DNA from: Marinobacter manganoxydans MnI7-9
GTDB taxonomy: Bacteria > Pseudomonadota > Gammaproteobacteria > Pseudomonadales > Oleiphilaceae
NCBI RefSeq assembly: GCF_000235625.1
Contig: NZ_AGTR01000018.1
Coordinates: 1-64,000, forward strand
Length of the DNA stretch: 64,000 bases
Direction: 5' to 3'
Every line of letters starts with the position of its first letter. Position 1 is the stretch's first letter. The position numbers and the translations under genes are program-made. Positions 37,590 through 46,978 of the stretch are shown one piece after another. The notes under the pieces are model-generated. The model saw only the letters and a program-made list of their open reading frames with translations. It made no database searches and was not told where the DNA came from.

Positions 37590-38120
37590 TCAGATGGCCA
37601 GTGTGAGACGAACGGAAACCCGCCCTGGCTCACTGGCCCTGTCCATGGCCGCCTGGTCAATGACGACACCATGGTTGCCATTCAATCGCTCTAACCAAGC
37701 GGCAACCTCTGCAAAAGGCACATTCTCAAGCCAGACTCGGATGGCGTCTTCACCGCTGGGCTCAAAGCGCTGAAGTGACAGACCCGCCTCCCCGGCGGAA
37801 CGGGTCACCAGCGCCATCAGGGCACGGCCATCCGCAGGTTTGTCTGCCGACGCCGTGGTGCTGGCACCGCCTGTATTGCCAAGACGCTGAATTGTCCGCT
37901 GGTTTGCCTGCATCCAGGCCAGCAATTCGCCGGCATTGTCTCTGGCAGCTTCCGCCTGGTCGTAGAACCCGGCCGCCGGTCGCCAAACGGCAAAATACAG
38001 AAGGCCAAGAAACACAGCGATGGCCAGCACCACCAAAGCCTGCTGGTCGCGACGGGGCAACTGGTCGTATTGCGCAATGAGTTTGCCGACCGCCGGCTGA
38101 TCCTTGATTCGGGAAAACAT
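37590..38120 (-). CDS. gspM: Type II secretion system protein GspM
   Basis: The 176-residue protein has a short cytoplasmic start, one membrane helix (QALVVLAIAVFLGLLYFAVW) and a periplasmic ferredoxin-like domain (SLQRFEPSGEDAIRVWLENV, FAEVAAWLERL). This is the layout of GspM, which pairs with GspL in the inner-membrane platform. It is the last gene of the minus-strand gsp operon. No gspN follows. Confidence 0.88.
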   Translation of the reverse strand: MFSRIKDQPAVGKLIAQYDQLPRRDQQALVVLAIAVFLGLLYFAVWRPAAGFYDQAEAARDNAGELLAWMQANQRTIQRLGNTGGASTTASADKPADGRALMALVTRSAGEAGLSLQRFEPSGEDAIRVWLENVPFAEVAAWLERLNGNHGVVIDQAAMDRASEPGRVSVRLTLAI

Positions 38121-38123
38121 ACC

Positions 38124-39428
38124 TTAACCTCCTGAGACCGTCAGGCGGCCGCGGGCGCCGCTCGCTTCGTTCACCACCGAACCAATCTGCGCCTCAAGCC
38201 CCTGGTTCGCGAGGCCGTTGCGCAGAGCGCTCAAACGGTCATAACTATCGGCTCTCACGTCTACGACCAGCTCACCCCGTGAGCGGCTGTAATTCACTGA
38301 ATTGAAATTCACTCCCTGGCTGCCCGGCAAACGGGAATACTGTTGTCCGGTGTATTTCATCAGGGTAATAAAGTCCACTTCCGGCCCACTTGCGCCGGCA
38401 ACCCGCAACTGGCCTTCGATCACGCGCCGGACGTTGCCGGCATGGGTACGCCGGTCATTCGGAAACGCATCGCGATAGATTGCCATGGCCTCGTTTCGCA
38501 GTTTTTCTGCCTGATTCTGATAGTAGAATCCCATTCCGGCATTCAACGCCACCTGAACCACGAACCAGACGGCGGCAACTGCGATGAGGGGTTTCCATGG
38601 TTTGAGCGGACTCGCCTTGCCCGATTTGGACGAGAACATGCCCTGGCACAGGTTTACCGGTTCGCACAGATGATGGTGATGGGCGTAGGCCAGCAGTTCC
38701 AGAGGCATGAGTTCAAGAACTTCCTTGCGAACCGCAAGCCGACCAGAACCGTTCAACTCCGAGATGGCCGATTGCTGGAGATCAAATTCTTCAGCGGTGC
38801 CGTAAAGCGTGACCGGAATTTCAGCCACCACTTCCTCCGCAGACGGTGCAGCCAGCGTGTGAGCAAACATTCCCAGGTTCGCAGACTGCATACTCAGCCA
38901 CTCGCCGCGTTCGCTCACCATCATTGCCGTTTCGCCATCCAGGCAGACCGACCAGCCGCCTTCGGTGCGCGGCAACAATGAGGCATCCGGAAAAATCGCT
39001 TCCAGGCGAACATGCTCCCAGCCGCTGAACAGATTCACCCACTGCCCCATCCGTTCGCGATCAATGGCCGCTACGCGGTAGCCGTGATCGGTATGGGCGC
39101 CCAGCGCCAGATGAACAGAATCAATGTCCTGGGCAATCTGCTCCTCGACAGCGTAGGGCAACGCCTGATTGATAAAGCGGCTTTGCTTCGCGGGAATATC
39201 AGCCAGACAATAAATCGCTTCTTCGCCGGGGATAAGGCCGATCAACAGAACATTATCCAGTGCATTCTGGCCGAGGGTATGCTCGATGGTTTCCCGACTG
39301 TCGCCTGCGCCGCGAGCCTGCGCATCGCCACTGGCATCGTGCAGGACCCAGTTGAACATCTGGGCACCGGGGTCCTGGTCAGCGTCCGCAAACGGCGGTA
39401 TTGGGCGGACGTAAAGGCGATAAGACAT
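38124..39428 (-). CDS. gspL: Type II secretion system protein GspL
   Basis: The 434-residue protein has the cytoplasmic actin-like domain of GspL (VLLIGLIPGEEAIYCLADIP, INQALPYAVEEQIAQDIDSV), a single membrane helix (PLIAVAAVWFVVQVALNAGM) and a periplasmic C-terminal domain (YSRLPGSQGVNFNSVNYSRS). It binds the GspE ATPase and GspM. It lies three bases from gspK and gspM, consistent with one operon. Confidence 0.92.
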   Translation of the reverse strand: MSYRLYVRPIPPFADADQDPGAQMFNWVLHDASGDAQARGAGDSRETIEHTLGQNALDNVLLIGLIPGEEAIYCLADIPAKQSRFINQALPYAVEEQIAQDIDSVHLALGAHTDHGYRVAAIDRERMGQWVNLFSGWEHVRLEAIFPDASLLPRTEGGWSVCLDGETAMMVSERGEWLSMQSANLGMFAHTLAAPSAEEVVAEIPVTLYGTAEEFDLQQSAISELNGSGRLAVRKEVLELMPLELLAYAHHHHLCEPVNLCQGMFSSKSGKASPLKPWKPLIAVAAVWFVVQVALNAGMGFYYQNQAEKLRNEAMAIYRDAFPNDRRTHAGNVRRVIEGQLRVAGASGPEVDFITLMKYTGQQYSRLPGSQGVNFNSVNYSRSRGELVVDVRADSYDRLSALRNGLANQGLEAQIGSVVNEASGARGRLTVSGG

Positions 39429-39430
39429 GA

Positions 39431-40435
39431 TTATCCTTCTGAAATTGTGAAAGGCTCTTTGGTGATTCGGTTTTTCTGCCCGATATCCCTGTTAACCGTC
39501 TGGACTTCGCCTTCCGGAGTCCGGAACACGGTACTGACCATATTCACGACACGGTTATCGTAGGTAATCCGCGAGGCAACTTCAAAAAACCGGGTCTGCA
39601 ACCCCAGTCCAACCGACTTGAGCCCGAGCCCGGCGAACTCTGGTAACGCCAGAAAGTCCTGGAGGTTCTCGAACCGTTCCTCTTCCCGCTTCTCAAGAAT
39701 AGACGCAGCCTGGGCGTCCGTCAGCTCTTCATGGAGAGAGCGGATCACCATGGCCGTCGCGGTGTTCACGTTGATCCCCGCACCATTTACAGGAAGTGCC
39801 GCCACGTGGGGCCGCAGGGCCCGATAAATCTCTTCGGTCATGCCTTCGATCAGGCGCAATTCGGTCACCGTGGTAAACGGCTGGTTGGCAGCCCGGTAAC
39901 CCTGCTCAGCCATCAGATACTGGCCATCCTCTGCGCCGTACGCCGTGACGGTCTGGTCGTTGGGGTCGATCCAGTCCACCAGCGAATCCACGGAAACTGC
40001 AGTAATCCCCAGTGCGGCAAACAGCTGAACGAAACGATCTCTGACGATGGGATCCACCTGGCCATTGGCGCCGACCAGGTCGTTCAGATTAAGCCGGCCT
40101 CCAAGGTCGTCAATCTGGACCTCAGCCACACCATTGTCATCCAGCGGCAGAACGGCTGCATTGGCGGCCCAGAACTCGTCAAGGCTATCGACCATCAGGT
40201 TTTCTTCCTTGTCCTCGTCATAATCCCTGCGCAGGATCTGGCGGGCGAACGCCTCGGCGCCAAGTGCGATACTCTGGCCCTGCTGTTGAGCCAGATAATG
40301 TCCCGCCTTGAACACTCGCAAGCTCTGCTGCTGGGTCATCCCCGAAGCAAGCATGACCACCAGAGCCATGGCCAGCAGCACCATGATCAGAGCAACGCCG
40401 CGCTGACGATTCGATAACCTCGGGGTCTGGCCCAT
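39431..40435 (-). CDS. gspK: Type II secretion minor pseudopilin GspK
   Basis: This 334-residue protein has a short basic leader and a hydrophobic N-terminal helix (GVALIMVLLAMALVVMLASG). The GspK-specific large domain follows (EVQIDDLGGRLNLNDLV, DSLVDWIDPNDQTVTAYGAE, NVNTATAMVIRSLHEEL). GspK caps the pseudopilus tip with GspI and GspJ. As usual for GspK, the Glu at position 5 of the mature pilin is absent. Confidence 0.93.
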   Translation of the reverse strand: MGQTPRLSNRQRGVALIMVLLAMALVVMLASGMTQQQSLRVFKAGHYLAQQQGQSIALGAEAFARQILRRDYDEDKEENLMVDSLDEFWAANAAVLPLDDNGVAEVQIDDLGGRLNLNDLVGANGQVDPIVRDRFVQLFAALGITAVSVDSLVDWIDPNDQTVTAYGAEDGQYLMAEQGYRAANQPFTTVTELRLIEGMTEEIYRALRPHVAALPVNGAGINVNTATAMVIRSLHEELTDAQAASILEKREEERFENLQDFLALPEFAGLGLKSVGLGLQTRFFEVASRITYDNRVVNMVSTVFRTPEGEVQTVNRDIGQKNRITKEPFTISEG

Positions 40436-40441
40436 CGCTAC

Positions 40442-41221
40442 CTAGCCTCCCTGCCCCGTTGCACCGGTATTCTCTCCGGTTTGTTCTCCGGTAGCCTCTT
40501 CTTCTGTGCTTTCTTCTTCCGCTTCGCTGGCAGCCTGGTTGGCCTGGTTTACTGCACCCTGGGCAACGGCCGGATCAAAATCCGGTAATGCAAAGGTCCG
40601 CACCAGCGTTCCAAAACGCTCATGTTCCAGAGTCACTTCCATGCCCAGCGGCAGTGGAATATCAGGGCGGCTACCCGGGGTCAGTCCGGCCATCACCTCA
40701 TCGGTTGGCCATTGCGGTTGCCAGCTCCGGTTGGCATCCAGAAACCTTATTTCCAGGCGCTTTACGCCTTCCAGCAGCAGCACGTCGCGGCTGTCATCTT
40801 CCTGGCCCTGATCCACCATGGGCCAGTACCGGCGCCGCAGTTCGCTGCCAGTATATTCCCAACCGACACGCTGCAGGCCACTGCGGCGAATGCCCAGGGG
40901 GTTACGCCAGCCCTGCCGGGTCAGCAACAGGGAAAAGTCGTCCGCACGGCTGGAGAGCGCTGGCTGGAAATCCCCGTAAATGTCCCTGGCCGGCCGGTTG
41001 ACCACCTGCATGATATCCCGCTCAAGCAGGAGCATGGACCGCTGCAAACCGTCGAACTGTTCCGCCAGTTCGTTCACCCGATCGCGGGAATTGACCACTC
41101 CGTTGATAACCTGCCAAACGCCAAGCCCGATAACGGCGGTGATGGTAACCGCGATCAAAACCTCCAGCAGGGTAAAACCACGTTGTTGCGGATGGCAGCT
41201 GTGTGCGGACGGGAACCTCAT
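40442..41221 (-). CDS. gspJ: Type II secretion minor pseudopilin GspJ
   Basis: The 259-residue protein has a prepilin leader and cleavage site (QQRGFTLLEVLIAVTITAVI), then GspJ-type sequence (FDGLQRSMLLLERDIMQVVN, RVGWEYTGSELRRRYWP, GVKRLEIRFLDANRSW). The ATG at 41221 is chosen because it overlaps the gspI stop (ATGA), while a longer frame up to 41356 lies inside gspI. The C-terminus has an added acidic Glu/Thr/Gly-rich tail of about 40 residues. Confidence 0.9.
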   Translation of the reverse strand: MRFPSAHSCHPQQRGFTLLEVLIAVTITAVIGLGVWQVINGVVNSRDRVNELAEQFDGLQRSMLLLERDIMQVVNRPARDIYGDFQPALSSRADDFSLLLTRQGWRNPLGIRRSGLQRVGWEYTGSELRRRYWPMVDQGQEDDSRDVLLLEGVKRLEIRFLDANRSWQPQWPTDEVMAGLTPGSRPDIPLPLGMEVTLEHERFGTLVRTFALPDFDPAVAQGAVNQANQAASEAEEESTEEEATGEQTGENTGATGQGG

Positions 41222-41592
41222 TGTGCCCCCACGAAAGCCGACAGGGTATGGATCGGCTCCGGCGTCGCGCCTTCCTCGCGATAACGGGCAACCGTAACCT
41301 CCACACGACGCATCTTCGCCTCGGCGGTTGCAAGAATCGCGGTGGTCACCCGCCAACGATACGGCCCGAAGTCGGTATCCTTGGAGTTCTCGGAGATGCC
41401 CGGAATGTTTTCCTGCAGTCGAATTTCGTTTATTCGGTTATCTGCCAACCAGCTCGCCAGGGTTTTGTCCCGAACCCGTTCGTAACTGGAAATGTACTGG
41501 CTTCCAACTTCGGCCGCAGCCGTTGCAATCAGGCCGAACACAAGCAGGGCAATGAGTACTTCGATCAGGGTAAACCCTTTCTGCGTCCTCAC
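41218..41592 (-). CDS. gspI: Type II secretion minor pseudopilin GspI
   Basis: This 124-residue pseudopilin has the prepilin peptidase site and helix MRTQKGFTLIEVLIALLVFG. GspI-like sequence follows (YERVRDKTLASWLADNRINE, FGPYRWRVTTAILAT). It overlaps both gspH and gspJ by four bases, showing tight translational coupling. Confidence 0.9.
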   Translation of the reverse strand: MRTQKGFTLIEVLIALLVFGLIATAAAEVGSQYISSYERVRDKTLASWLADNRINEIRLQENIPGISENSKDTDFGPYRWRVTTAILATAEAKMRRVEVTVARYREEGATPEPIHTLSAFVGAQ

Positions 41593-42119
41593 CCGCTGCT
41601 CCCCTCATCGCCCGGTTTGCGCCAGTCCATGGGCGACGCCCCATCCGAGGCCAGAACGTGCATCGTGTCTGACCCGTTTCCGATAGTGAACTCAAGCTCG
41701 AACGGCGTTGTCTCGCCACTGGAGAAAAAAACGACGTCCGGCAACAGGGTATCTTCGGATGATGCCAGCCTGGGCGCGTCGCTTTCGATGAACTCGGTGA
41801 CAGTGAGCCACTCCGGCAGGCTTCGGGCCCGGAACATGCGCTCGCCAGAGGCTTTCCAGTCCCCGGTCTGATCCTGAAAGGCCACAAACTGATAGCCGTC
41901 TTCTTCCAGCTTCAGGCCCAGTTCCAGGTTATTGAGTACCGCCTGCTCGGAGGCTGTCTGCATGAGCAGATACAACTCCCGCACTTCGTTTTCCAGTTCA
42001 CGCTGCTGGGAGCTTCCCCCCATTGTGAATACCGCAAGGGACGCCAGCAGACCCACAACCACCAGGACCACCAGTATTTCAATCAGGGTGAAACCGGTCT
42101 GTCGGGATCTGATCTGCAC
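41589..42119 (-). CDS. gspH: Type II secretion pseudopilin GspH
   Basis: The 176-residue protein carries the prepilin leader and helix QTGFTLIEILVVLVVVGLLA. A GspH-type domain follows (ENEVRELYLLMQTASEQAVL, NNLELGLKLEEDGYQFVAFQ). It lies between gspG and gspI. Confidence 0.9.
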   Translation of the reverse strand: MQIRSRQTGFTLIEILVVLVVVGLLASLAVFTMGGSSQQRELENEVRELYLLMQTASEQAVLNNLELGLKLEEDGYQFVAFQDQTGDWKASGERMFRARSLPEWLTVTEFIESDAPRLASSEDTLLPDVVFFSSGETTPFELEFTIGNGSDTMHVLASDGASPMDWRKPGDEGSSG

Positions 42120-42125
42120 AGTGAT

Positions 42126-42578
42126 TTAGCCCTCGGTGTCCCAGACGCTGATATCCGCAGCGTCGCCGTCGCCACCTTCCTGGCCGTCAGAGCCATAGGA
42201 ATACAGATCGTAGGGACCTTCGGTACCCGGGCTTACGTACTGGTATTCAGAACCCCAGGGATCCTCCGGCACGCTCTTCAGGTAACCGTCGGAATTCCAG
42301 TTCTTGGGCTCCGGGCTGCCACTTGGCTTGGAAACCAGCGCCTCAAGACCCTGCTGGGTGGAGGGATAATGGCTGTTATCCAGGCGATAAAGGTCCAGCG
42401 CATTGGCAATGTTGCTCAACTGGGTTTCCGCCACGGTGACCTTGGCCTGGTCACTCCGACCCATGATGTTTGGAGCCACGATGGCCACCAGCAGGCCCAG
42501 GATCACCATCACCACCATGATTTCAATCAGGGTAAAGCCGCGGTTACGGTTGCGTGAATTGAGGTTCTTGGTCGTCAT
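42126..42578 (-). CDS. gspG: Type II secretion major pseudopilin GspG
   Basis: This 150-residue protein is the major pseudopilin. The leader and cleavage site read NRNRGFTLIEIMVVMVILGL. The conserved SQAKV-like segment (RSDQAKVTVAETQLSNIANA), the DNSHYPSTQQGLEALV loop and calcium-site-like C-terminal Asp residues follow. I prefer the ATG at 42578 (MTTKNLNSRNRNRG); the frame extends to 42632 but would give an unusually long leader. Confidence 0.93.
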   Translation of the reverse strand: MTTKNLNSRNRNRGFTLIEIMVVMVILGLLVAIVAPNIMGRSDQAKVTVAETQLSNIANALDLYRLDNSHYPSTQQGLEALVSKPSGSPEPKNWNSDGYLKSVPEDPWGSEYQYVSPGTEGPYDLYSYGSDGQEGGDGDAADISVWDTEG

Positions 42579-42645
42579 TGTCTCACTCGTTATTGGCATG
42601 GATTGCTTTGGTCCGGGCTCGTCAACTGACACTCCGGCGCGGGTT

Positions 42646-43857
42646 TCATCCCACGAGATTACTCATATTCAGAATCGGCAGCATGATGGCCAGCACGATG
42701 ATCAGCACCACCACGCCCATCACCAACAGCATCATCGGCTCGAACAGCCCCACAATCGCAGCGATCTTTGATTGGAGGGTGTTTTCCTGCATGCGCGCGG
42801 TTCGTTCCAGCATGCTGTCCAGCTCACCACTGGCCTCCCCGCTGGCGATCATGTGCAGCATCATCGGCGGAAAATACCCGGTCTGATCGAGGGAACGGTG
42901 CAATGAGCCGCCTTCGCTGACCTTTCTGGCTGCGTCCCGCAGTTCCTGCCGCAGAAAATCGTTGGATAACACCTCACCGGCAATGCGCATTGCCTCTACC
43001 AGCGGCACGCCACTGGTCGTCAGTATGCTGAGGGTGCTGGCATAGCGGGCAGTGTTAACGCCACGAACCATCCCTGAAAACAAGGGGAGATGTAACAGAC
43101 GTTTGTGAAACCGCAGTCTAAACCCGGGCTTGGTCAGGAAAAAGCGGAACACCATCAATGCGGCGACCAGCAGTATAAATAGATAGACACCGTAATCCGC
43201 CAGAAATTCCGACACCGCAAGCATGGCCATAGTCAGCGTTGGCAGCTCCTGCCCCTGCTTCAGAAACACATCAATGATATCCGGCACCACGTAGGTCAGC
43301 AGGAACACGACGATGGCAATGGCGACGATACTGAGAATGATGGGGTAGATGGCCGCCAGCTGAATTTTCTGGCGAGCCTCCTGACGGTTTTCGGTGTAAT
43401 CCGCCAGCCGGTTCAGAACCAGATCGAGATGGCCGGCGTGCTCACCCGCAGCAACGGTAGACCGGTACAGCCTCGGGAACGCCCGGGGAAACTCACCCAG
43501 GCTGTCCGCCAGGGTGTAGCCTTCCATGACTTTCGCGCGAATGGCGATCAGCATGCTGCGTATTCTGGGTTTCGGTGACTGCTGAGCGGCCGCCGAGAGC
43601 GCCTGCTCGATGGGAATGCCGGACTGGATCAGGGTTGCCAGTTGGCGTGTAACCAGTGCAAGATCGGCCGCGGCCAGCGAACCCCGGCTGCCCAGGGGAT
43701 TGCTCCTGGCCTGTTTCTCGGCGGCCGGTTCGACGGCCAGCGGCGTGAGGCCTCGCTCCCGAAGTTGCTGGCGAACGGCTCTCGGCGCATCGGCTTCCAC
43801 GACACCTTGTTTCTGCTTGCCTCGGGAATCGAGCGCCTTGTATTCGTATGCTGGCAT
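42646..43857 (-). CDS. gspF: Type II secretion inner-membrane platform protein GspF
   Basis: The 403-residue protein begins MPAYEYKALDSRGKQKQGVV. It has two repeated GspF/PilC domains (LALVTRQLATLIQSGIPIEQ and TARYASTLSILTTSGVPLVE) and three membrane helices, the normal topology of GspF. It is spaced three bases from gspE. Confidence 0.94.
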   Translation of the reverse strand: MPAYEYKALDSRGKQKQGVVEADAPRAVRQQLRERGLTPLAVEPAAEKQARSNPLGSRGSLAAADLALVTRQLATLIQSGIPIEQALSAAAQQSPKPRIRSMLIAIRAKVMEGYTLADSLGEFPRAFPRLYRSTVAAGEHAGHLDLVLNRLADYTENRQEARQKIQLAAIYPIILSIVAIAIVVFLLTYVVPDIIDVFLKQGQELPTLTMAMLAVSEFLADYGVYLFILLVAALMVFRFFLTKPGFRLRFHKRLLHLPLFSGMVRGVNTARYASTLSILTTSGVPLVEAMRIAGEVLSNDFLRQELRDAARKVSEGGSLHRSLDQTGYFPPMMLHMIASGEASGELDSMLERTARMQENTLQSKIAAIVGLFEPMMLLVMGVVVLIIVLAIMLPILNMSNLVG

Positions 43858-43860
43858 GGT

Positions 43861-45369
43861 TTACTGACCCCGGTGCGTAACGCGGAGTACTTCTTCCACC
43901 GTGGTCACACCATCCAGGATTTTCTGCACGCCGTCTGCGTGAATACTCGGGCCATGCTGGCGAGCCACCTTTTCCAGGCCCAGCTCCCCGGCACGTTTGT
44001 GGATCAGAGAACTGATTTCCTCGGAGATCTCCACCACCTCATAGATACCAATACGCCCACGGTAACCGAGCTGGTTGCAATGGCTACAGCCGGTTGCCCG
44101 GTAAATGGTGGGCGGGTTGGCGGGATCCTGCTGCAGAAACTCGCAGTGCTCTTCTGTAGGTGTATACGGCTCCCGGCATTCCTTGCACAGAACCCGAACC
44201 AGCCGTTGGGCAACAATGCCCACCAGGCTTGATGAAATCAGGAAGGGCTCGATACCCATATCCATAAGCCGGGTAATCGCGCCAACGGCGGTATTGGTGT
44301 GCAACGTGGAGAGGACCAGGTGGCCCGTCAGACTCGCCTGTACGGCAATTTCTGCCGTTTCCAGATCCCGAATCTCACCGATCATAACCACGTCGGGATC
44401 CTGACGCAGAATGGCACGAAGACCCCGGGCAAAGGTCATGTCCACCTTGGTATTCACCTGGGTCTGGCCGATGCCCGGCAGGTTATACTCGATGGGGTCC
44501 TCAACAGTCAGGATGTTGCGGCTACGATCGTTGATTTCCTGGAGCGAAGCATAGAGTGTGGTGGACTTACCGGAACCCGTCGGGCCAGTGACCAGCAAAA
44601 TGCCATAAGGCCGGTAAATCAGCTTGCGCAGAACCTTCAGGTCCTGCCCCGCCATGCCAAGGGATTCCAGCCGTATGGCACCTGCCTGTTTGTCGAGCAA
44701 ACGCAGAACCACGCGTTCACCGCTAGAAGACGGCATGGTCGACACACGAATATCCACTTCCCTACCAGCGACCCTCAGCGCAATACGGCCATCCTGGGGC
44801 ACCCGTTTCTCAGCGATATCCAGCTTCGCCATAACCTTGATCCGGGACACCAGCAGCGGGGCCAGTGCGCGCTTGGGCTCTACCACTTCACGCAACACAC
44901 CATCCACCCGGAAGCGAACCACAAGGCGCTTTTCATAGGTTTCAATGTGAACGTCCGAGGCGCTGGTTTTCACTGCTTCAGTGAGAATGGCATTGATCAG
45001 ACGGATGATTGGAGCATCGTCTTCCTGCTCCAGAAGATCCTCGGTTTCCGGCACGGAGTCAGCGAGTGAGGCCAGGTCCATGTCATCGCCGATGCCTTCC
45101 ACCATCTGCATCGCTTCCGCAGAATCGTTCTGATAGGCGGAATTCAGGGCCTGGTCGAAACGGTCCGGATCGATGGTGGCAAAACGGGCACGACCGCCAC
45201 TGATACGGTTCGCTTCCGCCAGCGCAGAATGGGACGCACCGGGCCGAACCAGAATAACCGGCTCGCCGGCGTCCGAACGGGTCAGGATTACTCCGTTGCG
45301 CTTGGCAAAAGTAAACGGAAGACGGCCCAGCGGAGCATCCTGCGGCTGAAGTTCAGTGTCTGTGGTCAA
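43861..45369 (-). CDS. gspE: Type II secretion ATPase GspE
   Basis: This 502-residue ATPase powers pseudopilus assembly. It has the N-terminal GspL-binding domain, the Walker A motif TGPTGSGKSTTLYASL, the Asp box (NILTVEDPIEY), Walker B (ILRQDPDVVMIGEIRDLETA), the His box (LTGHLVLSTLHTN) and the zinc-binding cysteines (CKECREP and CSHC). It is the first gene of the minus-strand gsp operon and is divergent from gspC across about 165 bases, with possible -10 boxes (TATACT) near 45460. Confidence 0.95.
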   Translation of the reverse strand: MTTDTELQPQDAPLGRLPFTFAKRNGVILTRSDAGEPVILVRPGASHSALAEANRISGGRARFATIDPDRFDQALNSAYQNDSAEAMQMVEGIGDDMDLASLADSVPETEDLLEQEDDAPIIRLINAILTEAVKTSASDVHIETYEKRLVVRFRVDGVLREVVEPKRALAPLLVSRIKVMAKLDIAEKRVPQDGRIALRVAGREVDIRVSTMPSSSGERVVLRLLDKQAGAIRLESLGMAGQDLKVLRKLIYRPYGILLVTGPTGSGKSTTLYASLQEINDRSRNILTVEDPIEYNLPGIGQTQVNTKVDMTFARGLRAILRQDPDVVMIGEIRDLETAEIAVQASLTGHLVLSTLHTNTAVGAITRLMDMGIEPFLISSSLVGIVAQRLVRVLCKECREPYTPTEEHCEFLQQDPANPPTIYRATGCSHCNQLGYRGRIGIYEVVEISEEISSLIHKRAGELGLEKVARQHGPSIHADGVQKILDGVTTVEEVLRVTHRGQ

Positions 45370-45535
45370 GGTCGTCCTCGTTCGTGAAACCCTTTTCGAT
45401 TCAACTAATTCAGAAAGGCTACCACAGGATATGGACCCGCTGAATAACTCTATACACTATACTCCCAATAAAACGTTGCAGTCTGATAACCTGTGAGCTT
45501 TTTCCCGGCCCACAAACTTGCATTCAGGATGATCA

Positions 45536-46186
45536 ATGCTCCTAAACAATGAACGGTTTCCCCTGATTCTCGCGCTCGTGGCAGGGGCGGCCATGGTCGC
45601 CCTGACAGCCTGGCAGGGTTACCGTTTCTGGCAAATGGAAGGCCAGCAGGGACAGTACGATAACGTGCAGCCACTGGTCTCCGACCCGGCCGCCGGTCGC
45701 GAGCCACCCAGCGTGGACCTTTCCTCCCTGGAATTGTTCGGAGCTGCATCCGGCGAAAGCGAGCCGGTAGAAATGGATACCGAGAATCTCCCTGAAACCA
45801 ACCTCCGGCTGTTCCTTCGGGGCGTACTGGCCGCGGATGGTGATTTCCCGGGCAGCGCGCTGATCGAAGATGACAAAAGTAAAACCGAAGCCTACCTGGT
45901 GGGTGACGAACTGCCCGGTAATGCCACACTGCGCTCGGTACATCCGAACCGGGTGATCATTGAACGTTCCGGCAAACTCGAAAACCTCTACTTCCCGGAA
46001 TCCGAAGACCGCAGCGGCATATCCTTTACGGCCGACCAGCAGGCAGAGCCTTCGCCCGCCGTCCAGCAGGCTGCATCCCCCTCACCCTCGAGAGCGCCCG
46101 CTTCCGCCACCAGCGATGAGCAGCGCCGGGAGGAAATCCGCCGGCGCCTTGAGCAGCTCAGGGAACGCCTACGGAACAATAACTGA
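45536..46186 (+). CDS. gspC: Type II secretion inner-membrane connector GspC (no PDZ or second coiled domain)
   Basis: The 216-residue protein has an N-terminal membrane helix (FPLILALVAGAAMVALTAWQ) and a homology region (LSSLELFGAA, LPETNLRLFLRGVLAADGDF, LPGNATLRSVHPNRVIIERS) that normally contacts the secretin GspD. The C-terminus is a Pro/Ser/Ala linker followed by a short basic helix (RREEIRRRLEQLRERLRNN); no PDZ domain is present. It is transcribed away from gspE and is followed eight bases later by a LapG-like protease rather than by gspD. Confidence 0.85.
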   Translation: MLLNNERFPLILALVAGAAMVALTAWQGYRFWQMEGQQGQYDNVQPLVSDPAAGREPPSVDLSSLELFGAASGESEPVEMDTENLPETNLRLFLRGVLAADGDFPGSALIEDDKSKTEAYLVGDELPGNATLRSVHPNRVIIERSGKLENLYFPESEDRSGISFTADQQAEPSPAVQQAASPSPSRAPASATSDEQRREEIRRRLEQLRERLRNNN

Positions 46187-46194
46187 GGCGCGCT

Positions 46195-46857
46195 ATGGAA
46201 ACGGCCGCCCTTCAGATTCGCCGCCGTTCCACTCTTCTGCCTGCGTTATTGCTCGTGGTCTCTCTTGTGAGTGCCTTCGAGCTGGGCTCCCGTCTGATGA
46301 ACTATGTTCAGGAAGAATTCGGAACCGAAGCCCACCAGCGTCTGGAAAACTGGCAGCGCCTGCATGCTCTTGCCGCAAATGCCCCCATCGACCGACAGCT
46401 CCGGCTGGTGAACTCCTTCTTCAATCGAGTCACCTTTGTCAGCGATATCCGCCACTGGGGCGAGGAAGACTACTGGGCAACCCCGGTAGAACTGCTGACC
46501 ACCAACGGTGGTGACTGTGAGGATTTCTCAATTGCCAAATACCTGACCCTCAAGTCCATGGGCGTGCCCGATGATCAGCTCCGGATCGTGTATGTCAAAG
46601 CGCTGGAACTGAACCAGGCCCACATGGTGCTGGCGTGGTACCCGGAGCCAGACGCCGATCCGTTGATTCTGGACAACCTGATAAATGACATTAAACCTGC
46701 ATCTCAACGTACTGATCTTGAACCCGTTTACAGCTTCAACGGTGAAGGCCTCTGGCTGAACCAGTCCGGCGGAGCGCGCACCCGGATCGGCGAAGCGGGC
46801 AAACTCTCACGGTGGCAGGACCTCAACAGCCGGCTGACCGAATCACTCCGGCCCTGA
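46195..46857 (+). CDS. LapG-like periplasmic transglutaminase-type cysteine protease
   Basis: This 220-residue protein has an N-terminal membrane or signal helix (LPALLLVVSLVSAFELGS) and the bacterial transglutaminase-like cysteine peptidase domain (BTLCP). The catalytic residues are Cys108 (NGGDCEDFS), His143 (QAHMVLAWYP) and Asp160 (LILDNL). LapG cleaves the giant adhesin LapA at the outer membrane and is held by the c-di-GMP receptor LapD. Neither lapD nor an adhesin gene is adjacent. Linkage to gspC suggests co-transcription with T2SS. Confidence 0.85.
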   Translation: METAALQIRRRSTLLPALLLVVSLVSAFELGSRLMNYVQEEFGTEAHQRLENWQRLHALAANAPIDRQLRLVNSFFNRVTFVSDIRHWGEEDYWATPVELLTTNGGDCEDFSIAKYLTLKSMGVPDDQLRIVYVKALELNQAHMVLAWYPEPDADPLILDNLINDIKPASQRTDLEPVYSFNGEGLWLNQSGGARTRIGEAGKLSRWQDLNSRLTESLRP

Positions 46858-46978
46858 GCTCTATTTCAACGTATCGGCTGGCGGCAAATGACAGCGCCAT
46901 TGGCGCCAAGCGACATCTTCAGAAGGCGCAGACCCGCTAGAATGCGCCCCATTGTTTTTAACCGGGAGAATGAGACAC

